From the NCBI GenBank assembly GCA_000697335.1, contig JNEM01006293.1:1-42683 (forward strand): DNA of 42,683 nucleotides, in the 5' to 3' direction. The stretch is from Conidiobolus incongruus B7586 (lineage: Eukaryota; Entomophthoromycota; Entomophthoromycetes; Entomophthorales; Conidiobolaceae). This document shows positions 20,511 through 33,301 of the stretch, piece by piece (position 1 is the first letter of the stretch; every line of letters starts with the position of its first letter). The translations under genes were made by a program, and so were the position numbers. The notes below the pieces were generated by a model. The model did not search any database. It worked only from the letters and a program-made list of their open reading frames with translations, and had not been told where the DNA came from.

Positions 20511-22485
20511 TAGATCTGAATTCTTAGATGACTAATAAATAGATAAATATTATTTGTCTATAATTTTTGTAATATAATTATTTGAATTATTTTAAATATT
20601 ATTAAAAATAGATTTTTAAATTATATTATCTATTTATTTTATCGCCTTATTTGATCAAAATTCGGTCAATAAAAATTAATATTGAATTCAACTAATATGG
20701 GATTATGGGATTACTGGATAATTCCAATTCTAATCTTTATATTCCAAAATATCAAATATTCAACACATTGCTTATATTATGAATATATTTTATAACAATT
20801 ATTTCGATTAATTAACAGCATGAACTATTATATACTAAATCAAATGGTATAGATTATTAGTAAAATTATATAACTATTTATTGATTTGGTTCGGTATTGA
20901 AAATTAAATAATTCTTTGAATTCTGAAATAAATAAATTATGCCAAATTTTTAATATAATATATAGTAACTATAAGGATCAATATATTAGATAATATTTTT
21001 TGTGGCCATTATCCATATTAGTTCCATCTAATTCATTGATGCTAGTTTTCCTAATTAATACTCAATTATTGTATAATTGTTTTGAAAGTTTTTCATTTTT
21101 CTATCATTCAAATTTTATAATGGGTTTTCTTTAAAAATTATATATTATTGTTTTTTATATAGGTGGTGATAAATATGATATTAATAAAAGAATTATATAT
21201 AATTTAATATCATTATATCAAAATATATTAATATGATTTGATACTTGAATATTTCCAAAAAGTTATTAATTTAAATTTGATAATATATTTCAAATTATAC
21301 AATCAACTATATATAATAGAAAAATATAATTTTTATAATTATTGTAATGTTAAATTAAGTTCTATATTCAGGTATATATTGATTTCTTCAACTCTGAATA
21401 TATTAATTCAAAATGTTAGCAAAATATATAACTGATGATTAAATTGTTAACGCGCTCCTGAACTTCCATTCAGAACGAACCATTTTACTTTCTATAGCAA
21501 AAATGCATCAGTTTGGTAAGAACAACCTTAATAATAAAATTAAACAAAATTTAATTTCTATTTTCGTAATTGACTTAGACAATTTTTGGTATAATTGTTC
21601 TGTAATTATTGTACAAATATTACAAAGTAATATTTGCATCAGGTTGATTAGATACATGATTTTACTAATTTTTTGAATTTCAAACTCTTGAGTCCATTCT
21701 AACAAAATGCTTACTAACTTTGGCAATTTTAATATGCTTTTATAGATTGTCCATAGTATCAATATTATTTATTTGAATGTCATTATTCAAACTCAAATAA
21801 GTTTTCTTTGAGAGTAAATGGGATTGTTTTAATTATTTGTATTTTTTGAAAGATTCAAAAATTTTAAAATGAATATATTCATTGAAATCAATTAATTATC
21901 AAAACCAATAAATTTTTCCATGTAGAAAAGTGATTATATCAAGATCTTTTTTGCCATTTTATATTAAGTTTTTGTATAATATGTTGATATTGGTAAATAA
22001 CACTGTAGTTATATAAGTGCGATTGATAAAATTTTCAAGTACTAAACGCACAAAGATTGGATTCTGATTGCTTATCTTAAATATGATTATTCGTTAAATT
22101 AACTGATTAATATAATTAGTGTAGTATGTGATTGCAATTGTTAATTATATAATAAATTCCATTAACATTATCAACTTAGTATTTCTGGGTTGTTAAAATA
22201 ATGATGATGTCAAATTTGTCACAAATTCCAAATAATAAAACCATAATAAATGATCTGAAATTCAAATTCCATAAAAATATCCAAAATTAAAGAAACTTTA
22301 TAATTAAATTAATTCTGAGATTTATTTTTTACCTTGATTTATTACATTTAATAAATAATACCACCACATAGTATAATCATTATTATATCCATATTCTGTC
22401 AATTTTACGTACTATTTAAAGCACTTGTATAGTAATTACTGTAAACAATATCTTTGTGTCCAATAATTATAAATAATTATCCCTA
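20511..22485. other. Long AT-rich intergenic region between MRP51 and the Doa10 gene
   Basis: About 2 kb between divergently transcribed genes. A less AT-rich patch at 21445-21480 forms a short hairpin CTGAA/TTCAG, and a TGATGAT box C-like sequence lies near 21433, but there is no matching D box and terminal stem, so a snoRNA is not claimed. No protein gene was seen. Confidence 0.55.
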
Positions 22486-25400
22486 ATGGAAGAGGGTAAC
22501 AAGATTTACTACTATTAAATTACTTATTCTAATTATTGTTTGTCAGATACAGAGTTTTGTAGAGTATGTCGTGGTGAAGGGACAGAAGACCAACCTCTCT
22601 TCCATCCATGTAAATGTTCTGGGAGTATTCGTTACGTTCACCAAGATTGGTAATTTACTTTTATATTTTAAAGTTAAAATTTACTAAATTTTTAATTAGT
22701 TTAATCCAGTGGTTGAGTCATAGTAGAAAAAAGTAAGTTGGATGATATACATTTTTTATTTAATTACTTATTTTTTATTTTAGACATTGTGAATTATGTA
22801 AACATCAATTTACCTTTACACCAGGTAACTAAAATATTAAAAATTGTTTAATATAATATAAATTGAGATATCGTTTAGTTTATAAAAATGATATGCCCGA
22901 GACATTACCGTGGTATCTAGTTGCTAAAGGCCTCTTTTTCCAACTTCTTTCCCTGTTTATTATATTTATTAGAGTGAATTTTGTGATTATTATATGGCTA
23001 ATATTTTTACCCAACTTTATTTCTAACCTAAGTAGAGGTTCTTTCCTATTTGTAAAAAGATTATTTAAATATTTCGCTGTACTTCGTCCCGAGCTTTTGA
23101 TTTACAAACCTGCTGATGTTGTTACAGAGGCTCCTAAAAATATTTCGAAAATACCAGGAATCAATTTAGTGCCCTCTGTAACATATCAATTCCTATTCAG
23201 TTCATCTGATGAACATTGGTCCAAATACGCTAAAATATCTGCATGGCTATTATCAGAGTCAATGGAAGGTATTCTAATTATTCTAAGTGTCGTAGTTTCC
23301 GGTCTTCTGGTATTCTTGATTCGTGAATGGGTTGTACAAAATAATTTTGAATTCAATGAGAATGGTGAAGAACAAGCTAATGGAAGAAATCCTGAAGCTG
23401 CTGGAGTCCCTGAGCGTCCACTCAGGGATAGAGCAGAACTTGTTGCAAATCTCCAAGAACAAGGAGAGCGCCTCATTAATGAATTAGCTAACGAAAACAT
23501 AAATCGCATACCTCCAATTAATCATCAGCCTGTTCGCTTTGGCAATCCCAATCAATATTTCCCAAATCGTCCTCAAGAAAATGATAGAGTAAATCAAACC
23601 AATTTTGACAATATCCCCAATCCAGATGCTGCACTTGTTACTCAACACGATCCATTCTTATCAAATCTGAATAACTTTGACCAACGACCTAATTTTGGTA
23701 ACACTGGGTCCAGCATTACGAACTTACAAAACGGTTTTGTTAATACTTCCAATGCTGCACAAAGTCCATCTCGCGCTCATTCGGCGGCTCAGATTCCATC
23801 CACTTCTGCAGGCTCATTACAACAAAATCGTCATGATTCCAATCCCTTTACCCCAAACACAAGAACTAATGATTCTGAATCATCTAACCCTCTCCAAGCT
23901 GCTCGTTTCCATAACGCCAATGTGAACAACGCAAATCCATTCAGCTCTCCTCAAAATACCGAAAATCAATTCCCTGACAACCCTTTCAATATCAACCGAA
24001 CTCCCAATCGTTTATCTGGTCCCAGTAGCACAAATAGAACTTTTAGTGGTTCATCCGGCTCTTCATCATCTCTTAGCAATAGAAGCTCAACAGCGGTATC
24101 TCAATCACCAACTACTACAGCTTATGCCCCCCAACAGCCAACTCATCGATACAATTTGAGAAGTCATAGAAACTTGGCAAACGCCGGAGCCAGTAATCAG
24201 CCCAGTGTTGATCCTTTTGTTGATACACATCAAAATACCGGACCTGATAATGATAATATAGGCACGAGCACTTCTCACTTTACTGTTCCTAATGACACTT
24301 CAATCGAAAATCAACCACCTCCTGATTATGTACCTGCAATTGAACGTCACCACGCCCAGCCCCGTCCACGCCCTAATCTGCCACAACCTCAAAGAGTCGA
24401 TCCAGAGCCAGTTGCACTTCCACCTCCTGAAATCATTTTTGCCCCAGATAACGGAAATGATGACGCTGCAGATCCAAGGATTAGAGAAGAAATTGATGGC
24501 TTGATGGAGGCGTTTGGTATTCGCGGTCCCTTGCTCCCAGCAGTGCAAAACTATGTCACTGTTTTGTTAATTCTCTCTATAGCTTTCACTATCTTCGCTA
24601 TCTTCCCATACTTTATTGGGCAATTTGCACTCCTCTTTGAGCCTGTTTCACTCTCTCAATCATCACTCAGGATACTTCAGACATTGACTGATCCTATCTT
24701 TGACCTCGTATTTGATGTTGTCATCCCTATCATTGTCAAAACTGTTACGCGATGCATCGAATTCATATTGGATTTGTTGCCCAATATAATCACTTCAGAA
24801 ATCTATATTCCCGAGTTCAAATTGAACTGGCGTTTAGTTGAACCTGCCATTTCAAATAACAGTACGCTAGGTACAGTTCCAGAGGCTGTATCCCAAGGGT
24901 TTTTCACGAGCTATATTCAGTGGTATGTATCGTTTTACCACTTCTGTAATCAAGACACTCTTTTTAGTCGATTCTTAGTAATCACTATGGGTTATATTTG
25001 TACAGTGATCGCTTTAACATTGTTTATTGTTATCCTTCCTTCTGAAAATCTTACTGATCCCAACTTGGTGAATCTAAGACGACAAATTGTCTTGGGAGGA
25101 TTGATGTTAAGAGTGACCATGTTCTTGGTTATGGAAATTATCTTATTCCCTACTTTCTATGGAGTCATCATTAACTTTTTATTCCTTTCAGTTTTCAAAG
25201 GAGTTACATTTAATTCTAGATATGAATTCATCATGCAAAATCCTTTGACTGCCATATTCGTTCATTGGTGTCTTGGAACTGTTTTCATGTTTCACTTTGC
25301 TACATTCCTTAAAAAGTGCCGTGATTACTTTAGACCAGGCGTCATGTGGTTTGTTCGCGATCCTGCCGATCCCAACTTCCATCCATTCAGAGAAATTCTT

Positions 25401-27036
25401 CATCGACCCATCCTTACTCAATTGAAGAAGATTGCTTACTCTTGCCTTCTTTATCTCTCTATCATCTTGATTTCTCGGATGGCTGTTGTCCCTACATTGG
25501 GTAATGTAGTTGCACCTGTAATTCCAGTGAGTCCAATTGAATCCAAAGAATTTGCCAAGCTCTATATGTGGTATCTGTTATTCCAATTGGTTCCCCCAAA
25601 TCATTACATATCCAATAGTCCCGTATGGCCATATCTCATTGCAAAATACCAAAATATGATGAAAGATATCGCCGCTTATTTACGTTTGAGCTCCTTTTTA
25701 TTCCACAATAGAAACTCAGCCGAGGAGGCTACCATGGTTCCTAAATCCTTCTGGGGATACTTGATTCCCTTCCCCAAGCCCGACTCACCTTTCCATGAAC
25801 GACGTCCCGATGGTGGCATTCTTTTGGTTCCCACAAAGGATCATATTGTCGTTGCACCCAATCGTCGTGTGATTATTCCTTTAGGACCTGATCTCAACCC
25901 TGTTGATCCTACCATTGAACTTCCCAGCTATCCAACTACAATGGTATATGCTCCACCTCATTTCTATCCTAGACTATTTATTTTTGTATTCTTAATGTTT
26001 TTCATTGGATTCGTTAACCTTAGTTTGATTTATCTTGTTCCAACTTTATTCGCTAGAAATGTTGTTTATCCTTTGGCTTCATATACTATTGGCAGTCCTA
26101 TTCCAAAGCAAGATGGAGTTGATTTCTTAGTTGGATTGATGATTCTCATCTCCTTCACATATATCAACAAATTTAATCAGGCCGAAATTCAACGTATCAG
26201 ACGCTCTGAACGTGCTGAATTTTCATTCAATATTCGTAAACTTTTCAAATTATTCAAATATGTAATTTACGATTTAATTCTATACAAATTAATGGTACTA
26301 ACGTTTTTGAATTATAGAATATTTCAGTATTATATATTGGGTTCATTGTGAATTTCTTCACTCCTACATTAATTGGATTCTTCTTGGAGCCTTATTTATT
26401 CTATGCTTTTGGCAAATATGACCCTGGGTTGAACTTTATCCAAGATTATGTCACTAAACAACCTCTTATTGTTGCCTTTGATGTAAGTAATAATTCACTT
26501 GAATTAGTTCATATTATTAATAATCATATTTAGAGATGGTTAATTGGTAGTATAGTCATTAAACTTACTGATGATGTTTTACTTCATTTACCTCCTAGTG
26601 AATTTTCGATTTGGTTCAATAGAGTAAGTGATTAAATATTATTACCAAAGATTCAATACTAACTATATTACAGAATTTCCACAACAGTGAAATTTTCCAT
26701 CACTCTTATAAAATTATCAACGAACAAGTTTTATTTCCAACAATTTTCAAACTTTTGTCAATGATTATATATCCCATACTAACCGCCATTGTGATCCATA
26801 AGTTCTTCCCGGACCAACCCATCCAAGACCTACTCCCTACTATCTATCAAGTGAACTTTGGTGCGCTTGCTATGTTAGCTCTGGAAAGATACTTCAATAA
26901 TCATTTCCACGTTTGGATCAACCAAATTCGAGATGATTATTATCTGTTAGGACAAACTTTACACAATTTGGATAATACAAATACACCACCAGAGACTGTA
27001 GATGGCCCAACTCAAAACCACGCTCATGCCGACTGA
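22486..27036 (+). CDS. DOA10: ER membrane RING-CH ubiquitin ligase Doa10/MARCH6 (TEB4)
   Basis: Eight exons: 22486-22495, 22547-22649, 22700-22732, 22784-22824, 22879-26261, 26318-26482, 26534-26623 and 26674-27036. They give about 1395 residues. RING-CH: C8, C11, C25, C27, H35, C38, C51, C54, with [20 protein letters not shown]. Many hydrophobic membrane spans follow. The TEB4-Doa10 block [20 protein letters not shown] is strongly conserved, and the C-terminal [12 protein letters not shown] matches the family. Doa10 ubiquitinates misfolded or short-lived cytosolic, nuclear and ER proteins with Ubc6/Ubc7. Between spans lies a roughly 350-residue Asn/Ser/Pro-rich insert with NPF and DPF motifs. 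Introns 5 and 7 carry exact TACTAAC branch sites. Length is like yeast Doa10 (1319). Confidence 0.95.
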
Positions 27037-27790
27037 TGATATAATATAATTTTTAATAAATATATTGTTTAAAAATAAATAAATGTATATGTCAGTTATT
27101 ATTATAAAATAACATATTTTTACTTTATATATGGATACAATAGATTATAAATCTAATTAATATTTTCATTTGATTTAATATAAATATTGTTTAGACTCAT
27201 TAGAATCTTATTAAATATTAAAAAATATGATAAATTGAATTGCCAAGTCAAGACAATATACTGATGGTTTCATTGATTATATTTTCTTTTTGATTGATTA
27301 TATCAAATCGGTAAAGACAGAAACCGAATTGTGAATATTGCAGATTTTTTTTCCTATTCCTAATTGAAATTGAATTTCAGGGTCTAATTAACCTTAGTTT
27401 TGCATATTATGCTGATTAATACCTATAAAATACATATATTACTACATAATCATTTGTTAATTTAGGAATATTTCTAATTTAACAATTTTGCCTATGCTTG
27501 CCACAATTTAAATTAAATATTTATCTCATTATAATTTGTTTAATCATAAAGAATATTCGATAGTTTAATGGTAGAATATGAAATTGGTACAAATAAACTA
27601 TATTATATCTTTACATGATATCATTTCAATCCATATTTTTGGTTTAGATTGTGTATAAAAATGGTTTGGGTTTGAAAAATGGATTAAATTGACTGTTTTT
27701 TCGTTATTAAAATTTTCAATTTCAGGAGAAATGATCAATTTGTATCACATATCAACAAATTCATTTAATTATAAATATCAAACTATTCAT
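27037..27790. other. Intergenic region after DOA10
   Basis: AT-rich. A stretch at 27558-27635 vaguely resembles a tRNA split in two but has no convincing arms. A first exon of the decayed DHHC gene may lie in 27661-27800 but I could not fix it. Confidence 0.45.
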
Positions 27791-29012
27791 GCCTTATTTA
27801 TTTTTATTTAGATTAATTATATAATACATATAAAAAGATTGATATACCATATGGAGTGTCCATTTTGTTAACAGTTTTATATATGCCTCTATTTGTTTTG
27901 ACTTTTTGGAGTTATGTTCAGTCGGTTTTTGCCGTTCCTTTAGCTCCTAAAATGGTATTTACTTCACTTAATTATTTATTTTATTTATTGATATTTATAC
28001 AATGATAATAAGTATGGGACGGAGGGAGAAACAATTTAACCATTCTAATGAATAATCCTCGCGATTCGAGCGAATTAAGTTCGGAACCCCTACTGTCCAA
28101 TATGAAAATTATCAAAGTAGAAGAGTTGAGATTGAAACATATTAAACTTGTAAATCTGATAAACCTGATAGATCGCATCATTGTTCTATTTGTGGAAAGT
28201 AATTTTATTTTGGTTATTTAATATTATGACTAAATATTAACATATTGTTTTTTTAGTTGTATATTAAAAATGGATCAGTAAGCGATATAACTATCATTCA
28301 AGTAATGAATAATGTTAATTACGTAATCCTAATTTTTTCAGATACTATTATTATAGTCATTTTCGATGATATTTTTTTACAAACATATTTAAAATATTTA
28401 AATATTAATAAATTTTTATAGGTTAAATAATTGTGTTGGTTATCACAATTACAAATACTTATTATTCTTTATATTTTATACCACGCTATTGACTTTATAT
28501 ATATTCACTGCTACTTTTCCAGGTTTTGTATACTATTTTTTTAATATTGGGGTAATATTTACACAATGATTGATGATTTTTATAGTATTAATGAATATTC
28601 AATAGGTTGTATATCTAGAAGAATTTCAATTGATATTTTTGTTAACAATTAGTGGATTATTTGGAATTGCTTTATTTGGATTCTCTATTATTCATATTTT
28701 ATTTGTAATTAAGAGTAAATCTACTATTGAAGATTTAGAAGGTGCTAGATCTAAAAAGTCTAGTCCATTCGATCTTGGAACTAGGTAATTACAAAAAGAT
28801 AAAATTATTCACATCATATAATGATATTATAATTTCAGACTTAATATAACTGAAATTTTTGGAAATTTTGGTATTAAATGGCTCTTACCAGTTCCTACCT
28901 CGTAATTAATTAGTATCGTTATCATTTTATATTTGTAAATAAAATATTTAATAAATCCGGTGATGGTATAAACTTCCCGATCAATGAAGAAAATTACTAT
29001 TTAATTAGTTAA
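27791..29012 (+). pseudogene. DHHC palmitoyltransferase (Pfa3/ZDHHC2-like) pseudogene
   Basis: Exon-like blocks can be read: about 27816-27954 (YGVSILLTVLYMPLFVLTFW), 28013-28198 (CKSDKPDRSHHCSICG), 28257-28277 (CILKMD), 28357-28368, 28422-28551 (LNNCVGYHNYKYLL), 28606-28784 (TIEDLEGARSKKSSPFDLG), 28839-28901 (EIFGNFGIKWLLPVPTS) and about 28955-29012 (GDGINFPINEENYYLIS). The order is that of a four-span DHHC protein acyltransferase of the vacuolar Pfa3 type. Lesions: TAA codons within the first Cys-rich exon, including one just before TCKSDKP; the catalytic Cys codon of DHHC reads Phe; the donor after 28368 is AT instead of GT; and the last acceptor reads AA instead of AG. The remaining exons are clean, so the loss looks recent. 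Confidence 0.82.
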
Positions 29013-29237
29013 TCTCAAGTAAACTGATAATAAACTCTAGTCTATAATTAATGAAATGAATGACTGGAATTTATTTATTATAAAAATGTTTATTGAATAT
29101 ATTAAGGAAATTTTCGAAAATATATTAAAACAGTCTATTGAAAATATATAATTGAATTGGGAGAAATTAATGTGAAATATTATTCAAACTAGATCTTATT
29201 AAGTGAATCAATGTGACACCCTTTAATCTTTTAAATT

Positions 29238-29308
29238 GGGTGTTTAGCTCAGTGGTATAGCAATCGAATGTAGATCAATTGGTCGTTAATTCAAATCTGA
29301 GTATACCC
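29238..29308 (+). tRNA. Degenerate tRNA-like sequence (tRNA pseudogene)
   Basis: GGGTGTT at the 5' end pairs mostly with TATACCC at the 3' end. TAGCTCAGTGGTATAGC is a good D-arm/A-box. The T region GGTCGTTAATTCAAATCTGAG keeps B-box character but does not form a proper T stem, and the anticodon stem has a mismatch. The loop would read GUA. Overall similarity is to a Cys- or Tyr-type tRNA that has decayed. Confidence 0.45.
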
Positions 29309-29899
29309 TTCGTGAATCATTACTTTTATATATTTTTGATATCTGCTCTATATGTTGTATTCTATATATAATTATTAATTTATAAAATAGGTCATTTAAT
29401 TTGATTTATATATTTTATTTAGATATTTTAATACATTCAAATGCTTCAAATTCAATAATTCTTTGCTGGTCAATATCTGTATTTATAATTTGAAAAGCTT
29501 GAAGAATTATTTAGTGGTGCTTAAATCCAATCTATTATGTAAAATAATTATACATACTAACAAATAGCAATTCATACTTTTTAATAAAATTTTTTAATAT
29601 TGGTATAATAAACTTAAGTTCATTTTAAATTATGTAAAAAAGGAAATTATAACTAAAAATTATTCAATTTCTTAAAGAGAATTTTTATTAGTATATTTAT
29701 TAAAGTTTAATTTTAATCGTTTAAATTTTTATTTCAAACATTATCTTAAAAATATTTAATTCCACTATATTAATAAAATAATTCTAAAATTTAGATCCAT
29801 AATCCCATAATAAATAGTCTGATTCTATAGGCTATAAATTTTCAAGCCGAATTTTTTAACAATTTTAAACATTATTTAATATTAATTAAATTATAAATA
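29309..29899. other. AT-rich intergenic region upstream of NOC1
   Basis: No gene seen. It contains the presumed promoter of the ribosome-assembly gene, with no element I can name. Confidence 0.55.
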
Positions 29900-32800
29900 A
29901 TGGTTAAAAATAAACAAAAAGAAAGTCAAACTGCACCAACTGGTAAATATGGTGGTTATAAAGGAAAATGGCAGAAAGAAAGAGAGGCTAAAAAAGTAGA
30001 TAGTTCCAATAAAAAACCTACTACCACAAATACTAAAACTACTCAACACATCAAATTTGATAACGATAAAACTGAAACTAAGACAAAATCACCATCTAAG
30101 CAAGTTACAACTAATGGCAAAAATACTACCTCAAAGACTGAAACTCACGCTAAGACACTTAGTAAAGGCAAGAATATGACACAGAATACACTCTATAAAG
30201 AAATTTTCAGTTTGGGAGGAAATAAAGAAGATTTTGATTTCTTAAATGATGTTGATAACGACGATATTGATCCCGATGACGAAGGTTGGGAAGATATTGA
30301 AGCTGATAACAAAAAAAAGAACTTCAAAGACAAAGAGACTTCTGAAGTAAGACATACTATTATTTTAGTTATTCATATTTATTAATATATTATTTTAGAC
30401 TGATTTATCTAAATTAGTTGCCAATATGATTGGAGAACTCGGATTAAAGGATTTTGCACTCTCTGACGATGAAGAGGAAGAAGCTCCCAAGCTCACTGAA
30501 AAGCAAAAAGCTAAGAATGCTGAAAATGAAAAACTCTCTAAAGAAGTAGCTAAACTCCTTAAAAATCCATCTAAGTTTGATAACGAAAACGATGAGGAGA
30601 TTGATGATGAACAAGACAATGAAGTAAAGGATGATAATGAGGAAGAAATGCCAGCATCAGTTGTTGTGAATCAAGAGGAAACAAGAGATTCCAATCATGA
30701 TGCTAGCTTCAATCCTTCAGAAAAACTATTCCGTCCACTTAAAAAGGCCTTGTTTGATGCTAATCCCTTATGGTATGAACTTCCATTGGATCCCGTTGAA
30801 GAAGGTCCCAAGTTTAGTGATATTGTTCTCAGCCAATTGAAGACTCAAGCCAAGAAATTGATTGATGAAGATATCGCTATTAGGAAGAAAAAGGAAGCTA
30901 GTACTCAGGACAACTCATTCTACGATTCCATCATGGCTAAGGGTACTTTGGTTGATAAAATTTCTGCTATCACTCTTCGCATTCAGGAATCACCATTCCA
31001 TCATATAGAGGAATTAGAAACTCTTGTAGGAATGGTCAAGAGAAAGAACAAGAGAGAAGCTGCACTTGCAGTTGCTAGTTTCAAAGATCTTTGTCTCAAT
31101 GGCTTACTTCCTGATGACCGTAAATTAAAATACTTTCAAGATCAACCTCTCTCAGGAGCCAATGTCACTAAAACTCATCTTGCCCTCTGGTACTTTGAAG
31201 ATTTATTAAAGAGGGCTTATTTCGACTTCTTACTCGCTGCTGAATCTCTAAGTCATGACCAAATTACTCATACTAAATTGTCCATGGTCACCTTATTTTT
31301 CGAATTACTCAAAGCTAAGCCTGAACAAGAGCAAAACTTACTCTCTTTATTGGTTAACAAATTGGGTGATCCTGAGAATAAGGTTGCTTCCAAATCCTCA
31401 TACCTATTACTCCAATTACTCAATACTCACCCTTCTATGAAATCAGTCATTGCTCTTGAAATCAACCAATTGTTATCAAGACCCAAGATCTCTCTCAGGA
31501 CCAAGGCCTACGCCGTCAATACTCTCAACCAATTTGTCCTAACTACTGGTGAAAGAGATTTGGCCAATTATCTCATTGAGCTCTACTTTAGCACTTTCAA
31601 CCATCTCTTGGCTCTTTCAGCTCAACCTGTTGAAAAGAAAAAGCGCCTTCGCAAAGATCGTAAGAAAGGCAAGCACAAGAAGAATAAGGTTCCTCCAGCT
31701 CTTCCCATCCCTGACGAAGAAGCCGAAACTGCTAAAGTCATTGCTGGCATTTTAACTGGTGTCAATCGTGCTTTCCCCTTCGCTCATCTCGATCCCGCCA
31801 CTTTACAAGGTCATGTTGACACTCTTTTCAAGATCACGCATACTTACAATTTGAACACTGTTATTCAATCCTTGAATCTTATCTACCAGATCTCAGGCGT
31901 TAAAAGAGATATCAAAGACAGGTACTACAGGATTCTCTATCAATCCTTATTGGATTTCCGTTTAATTCACACTTCTAAACAAGCCATGTATGTCAATTTA
32001 CTGTTTAAGAGTATGAAGAATGATGAAAAACCCAACAGAATATTATCATTTGTTAAGAGATTAATTCAAATCTGTCAATGGCACCAACCTCCTTTCATCT
32101 GTGGTATTTTGTATATGATTCATAAGCTCACCAATACCCATCCCATCATTACCGAATTTTTCAAGTACACATCAGAACAAGTTAAAGAAATCCGTAAGAA
32201 TTTAGAAGAAAACGGACAAGAGGTTGGTGATTACGATGGATTGAAGTTAGATCCTCAATACGCTCACTCTGAAACCTCTTTGTCCTATGAAATCACATCT
32301 TTGATCAACCACTTCCATCCTACCGTTGCTGTATTTGCTAACAAGCTCCTCAACAATGAGTCTATCGAAGACAACTCCCATCTCCATCTCCACTCACTCA
32401 TGCACTTCTTAGATCGCTTCGTCTTCAGAAACCCCAAGAAGGTCAACGAAGACGGATCTATCCAAGCCAAGGGTTCATCCATTATGCAACCTATCATCAA
32501 TCCTTACCAAAAACAAGATATGCTCTCCATGGATCGTGCCGTCACCTGGACTAAGGGCGTTCACACTGGTCTACCCGTCAATTCCAAAGAATTTATGGAA
32601 CAAGATCCCAACCAAATTGCTGCAGATCAACAATTCTTCTACAAATATTTCTCACTTGTCAAGAAGGCTAAGCCCATGCTTTCTACCAAGTCCAAGCGTG
32701 CTGACAGCGACGAAGAAGATTTCTTGGGTTCTGATATTGACGAAGATGAAGCTTGGGATGTTATTCGTAGCACTAATCCCGATGGCGATGGCGAAGAAGA

Positions 32801-33301
32801 TAATTACGATGATGAAGATGTTGATATGGATGGTTATTTCGATGATGAAGATGATCTTGATATGGATCAAGACGATGAAGCTGATGATGATGGTGATGAT
32901 GACGACGAGTCAGAATTGAAGAATACTTCTAAGGCTTTATCTTTTGATGATTTGGCTGGTGATGCTGAAGATGAAGAAGCTGAAGATGACGATGAAATTG
33001 ATGGAGAATTAGATGAAGTTGGAGATGAAGTTGATCATGACGAAAAAGCTGAAAATGAAGAATTTGACTCAGAGGAGGAAGATCTACCATTCAATCTAGC
33101 ATCCGACGATTCCGACGACGATTCTCGAGGTAATACCAATTATAATACATATTAGCATTGAGTACTAACATTTTTAAATTAGGTAACAAACGTAAACAAC
33201 CACCTACTAAATCCCAGAGTAAATCCAAGAAACATAAAAACAAATTCAAAGATTTGCCCATGTTTGCATCCGCCGACGAATACAGTCATATGTTAGATTA
33301 A
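29900..33301 (+). CDS. MAK21: Ribosome-assembly factor Noc1/Mak21 (CEBPZ family)
   Basis: Three exons, 29900-30346, 30399-33129 and 33183-33301, join in frame to 1098 residues. The N-terminus is Lys/Thr-rich and disordered, then EIFSLGGNKEDFDFLNDVD and an acidic block. The CEBPZ-type core follows (KEDLCLNGLLPDDRKL-like stretch, HTKLSMVTLFFELLKAKPEQ), then a CBF/Mak21 domain at roughly residues 560-800 (SKQAMYVNLLFKSMKNDEKP, GILYMIHKL), an acidic Asp/Glu run at about 917-1055, and a basic end with FKDLPMFASADEYSHMLD. Noc1 pairs with Noc2 in early 60S pre-ribosomes in the nucleolus. Length matches yeast Mak21 (1025) and CEBPZ. The second intron has a TACTAAC branch site. The ATG at 29900 is the first in a frame otherwise closed upstream. 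Confidence 0.93.

Noticed and set aside
21425-21500. TGATGAT followed by CTGA and a small hairpin, considered as a box C/D snoRNA.
   Set aside because: There is no terminal stem and no properly spaced C'/D pair.
27558-27640. Sequence resembling a tRNA D arm (GATAGTTTAATGGTAGAATATG) and, 50 bp later, a B-box-like ATTTCAATCC.
   Set aside because: No acceptor stem or anticodon arm can be formed; treated as chance in AT-rich DNA.
28013-28378. Use of TAA/TGA as sense codons, suggested by stops at Gln and Trp positions in several decayed genes.
   Set aside because: All intact genes in the window end at TAA or TGA and read without internal stops, so the standard code holds; the stops are mutational lesions.
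28369-28421. AT-AG intron in the DHHC gene considered as a U12-type (minor) intron.
   Set aside because: The 5' end ATATTTTTTT does not match the U12 donor consensus, and the neighbouring codons are also damaged, so a mutated GT is simpler.
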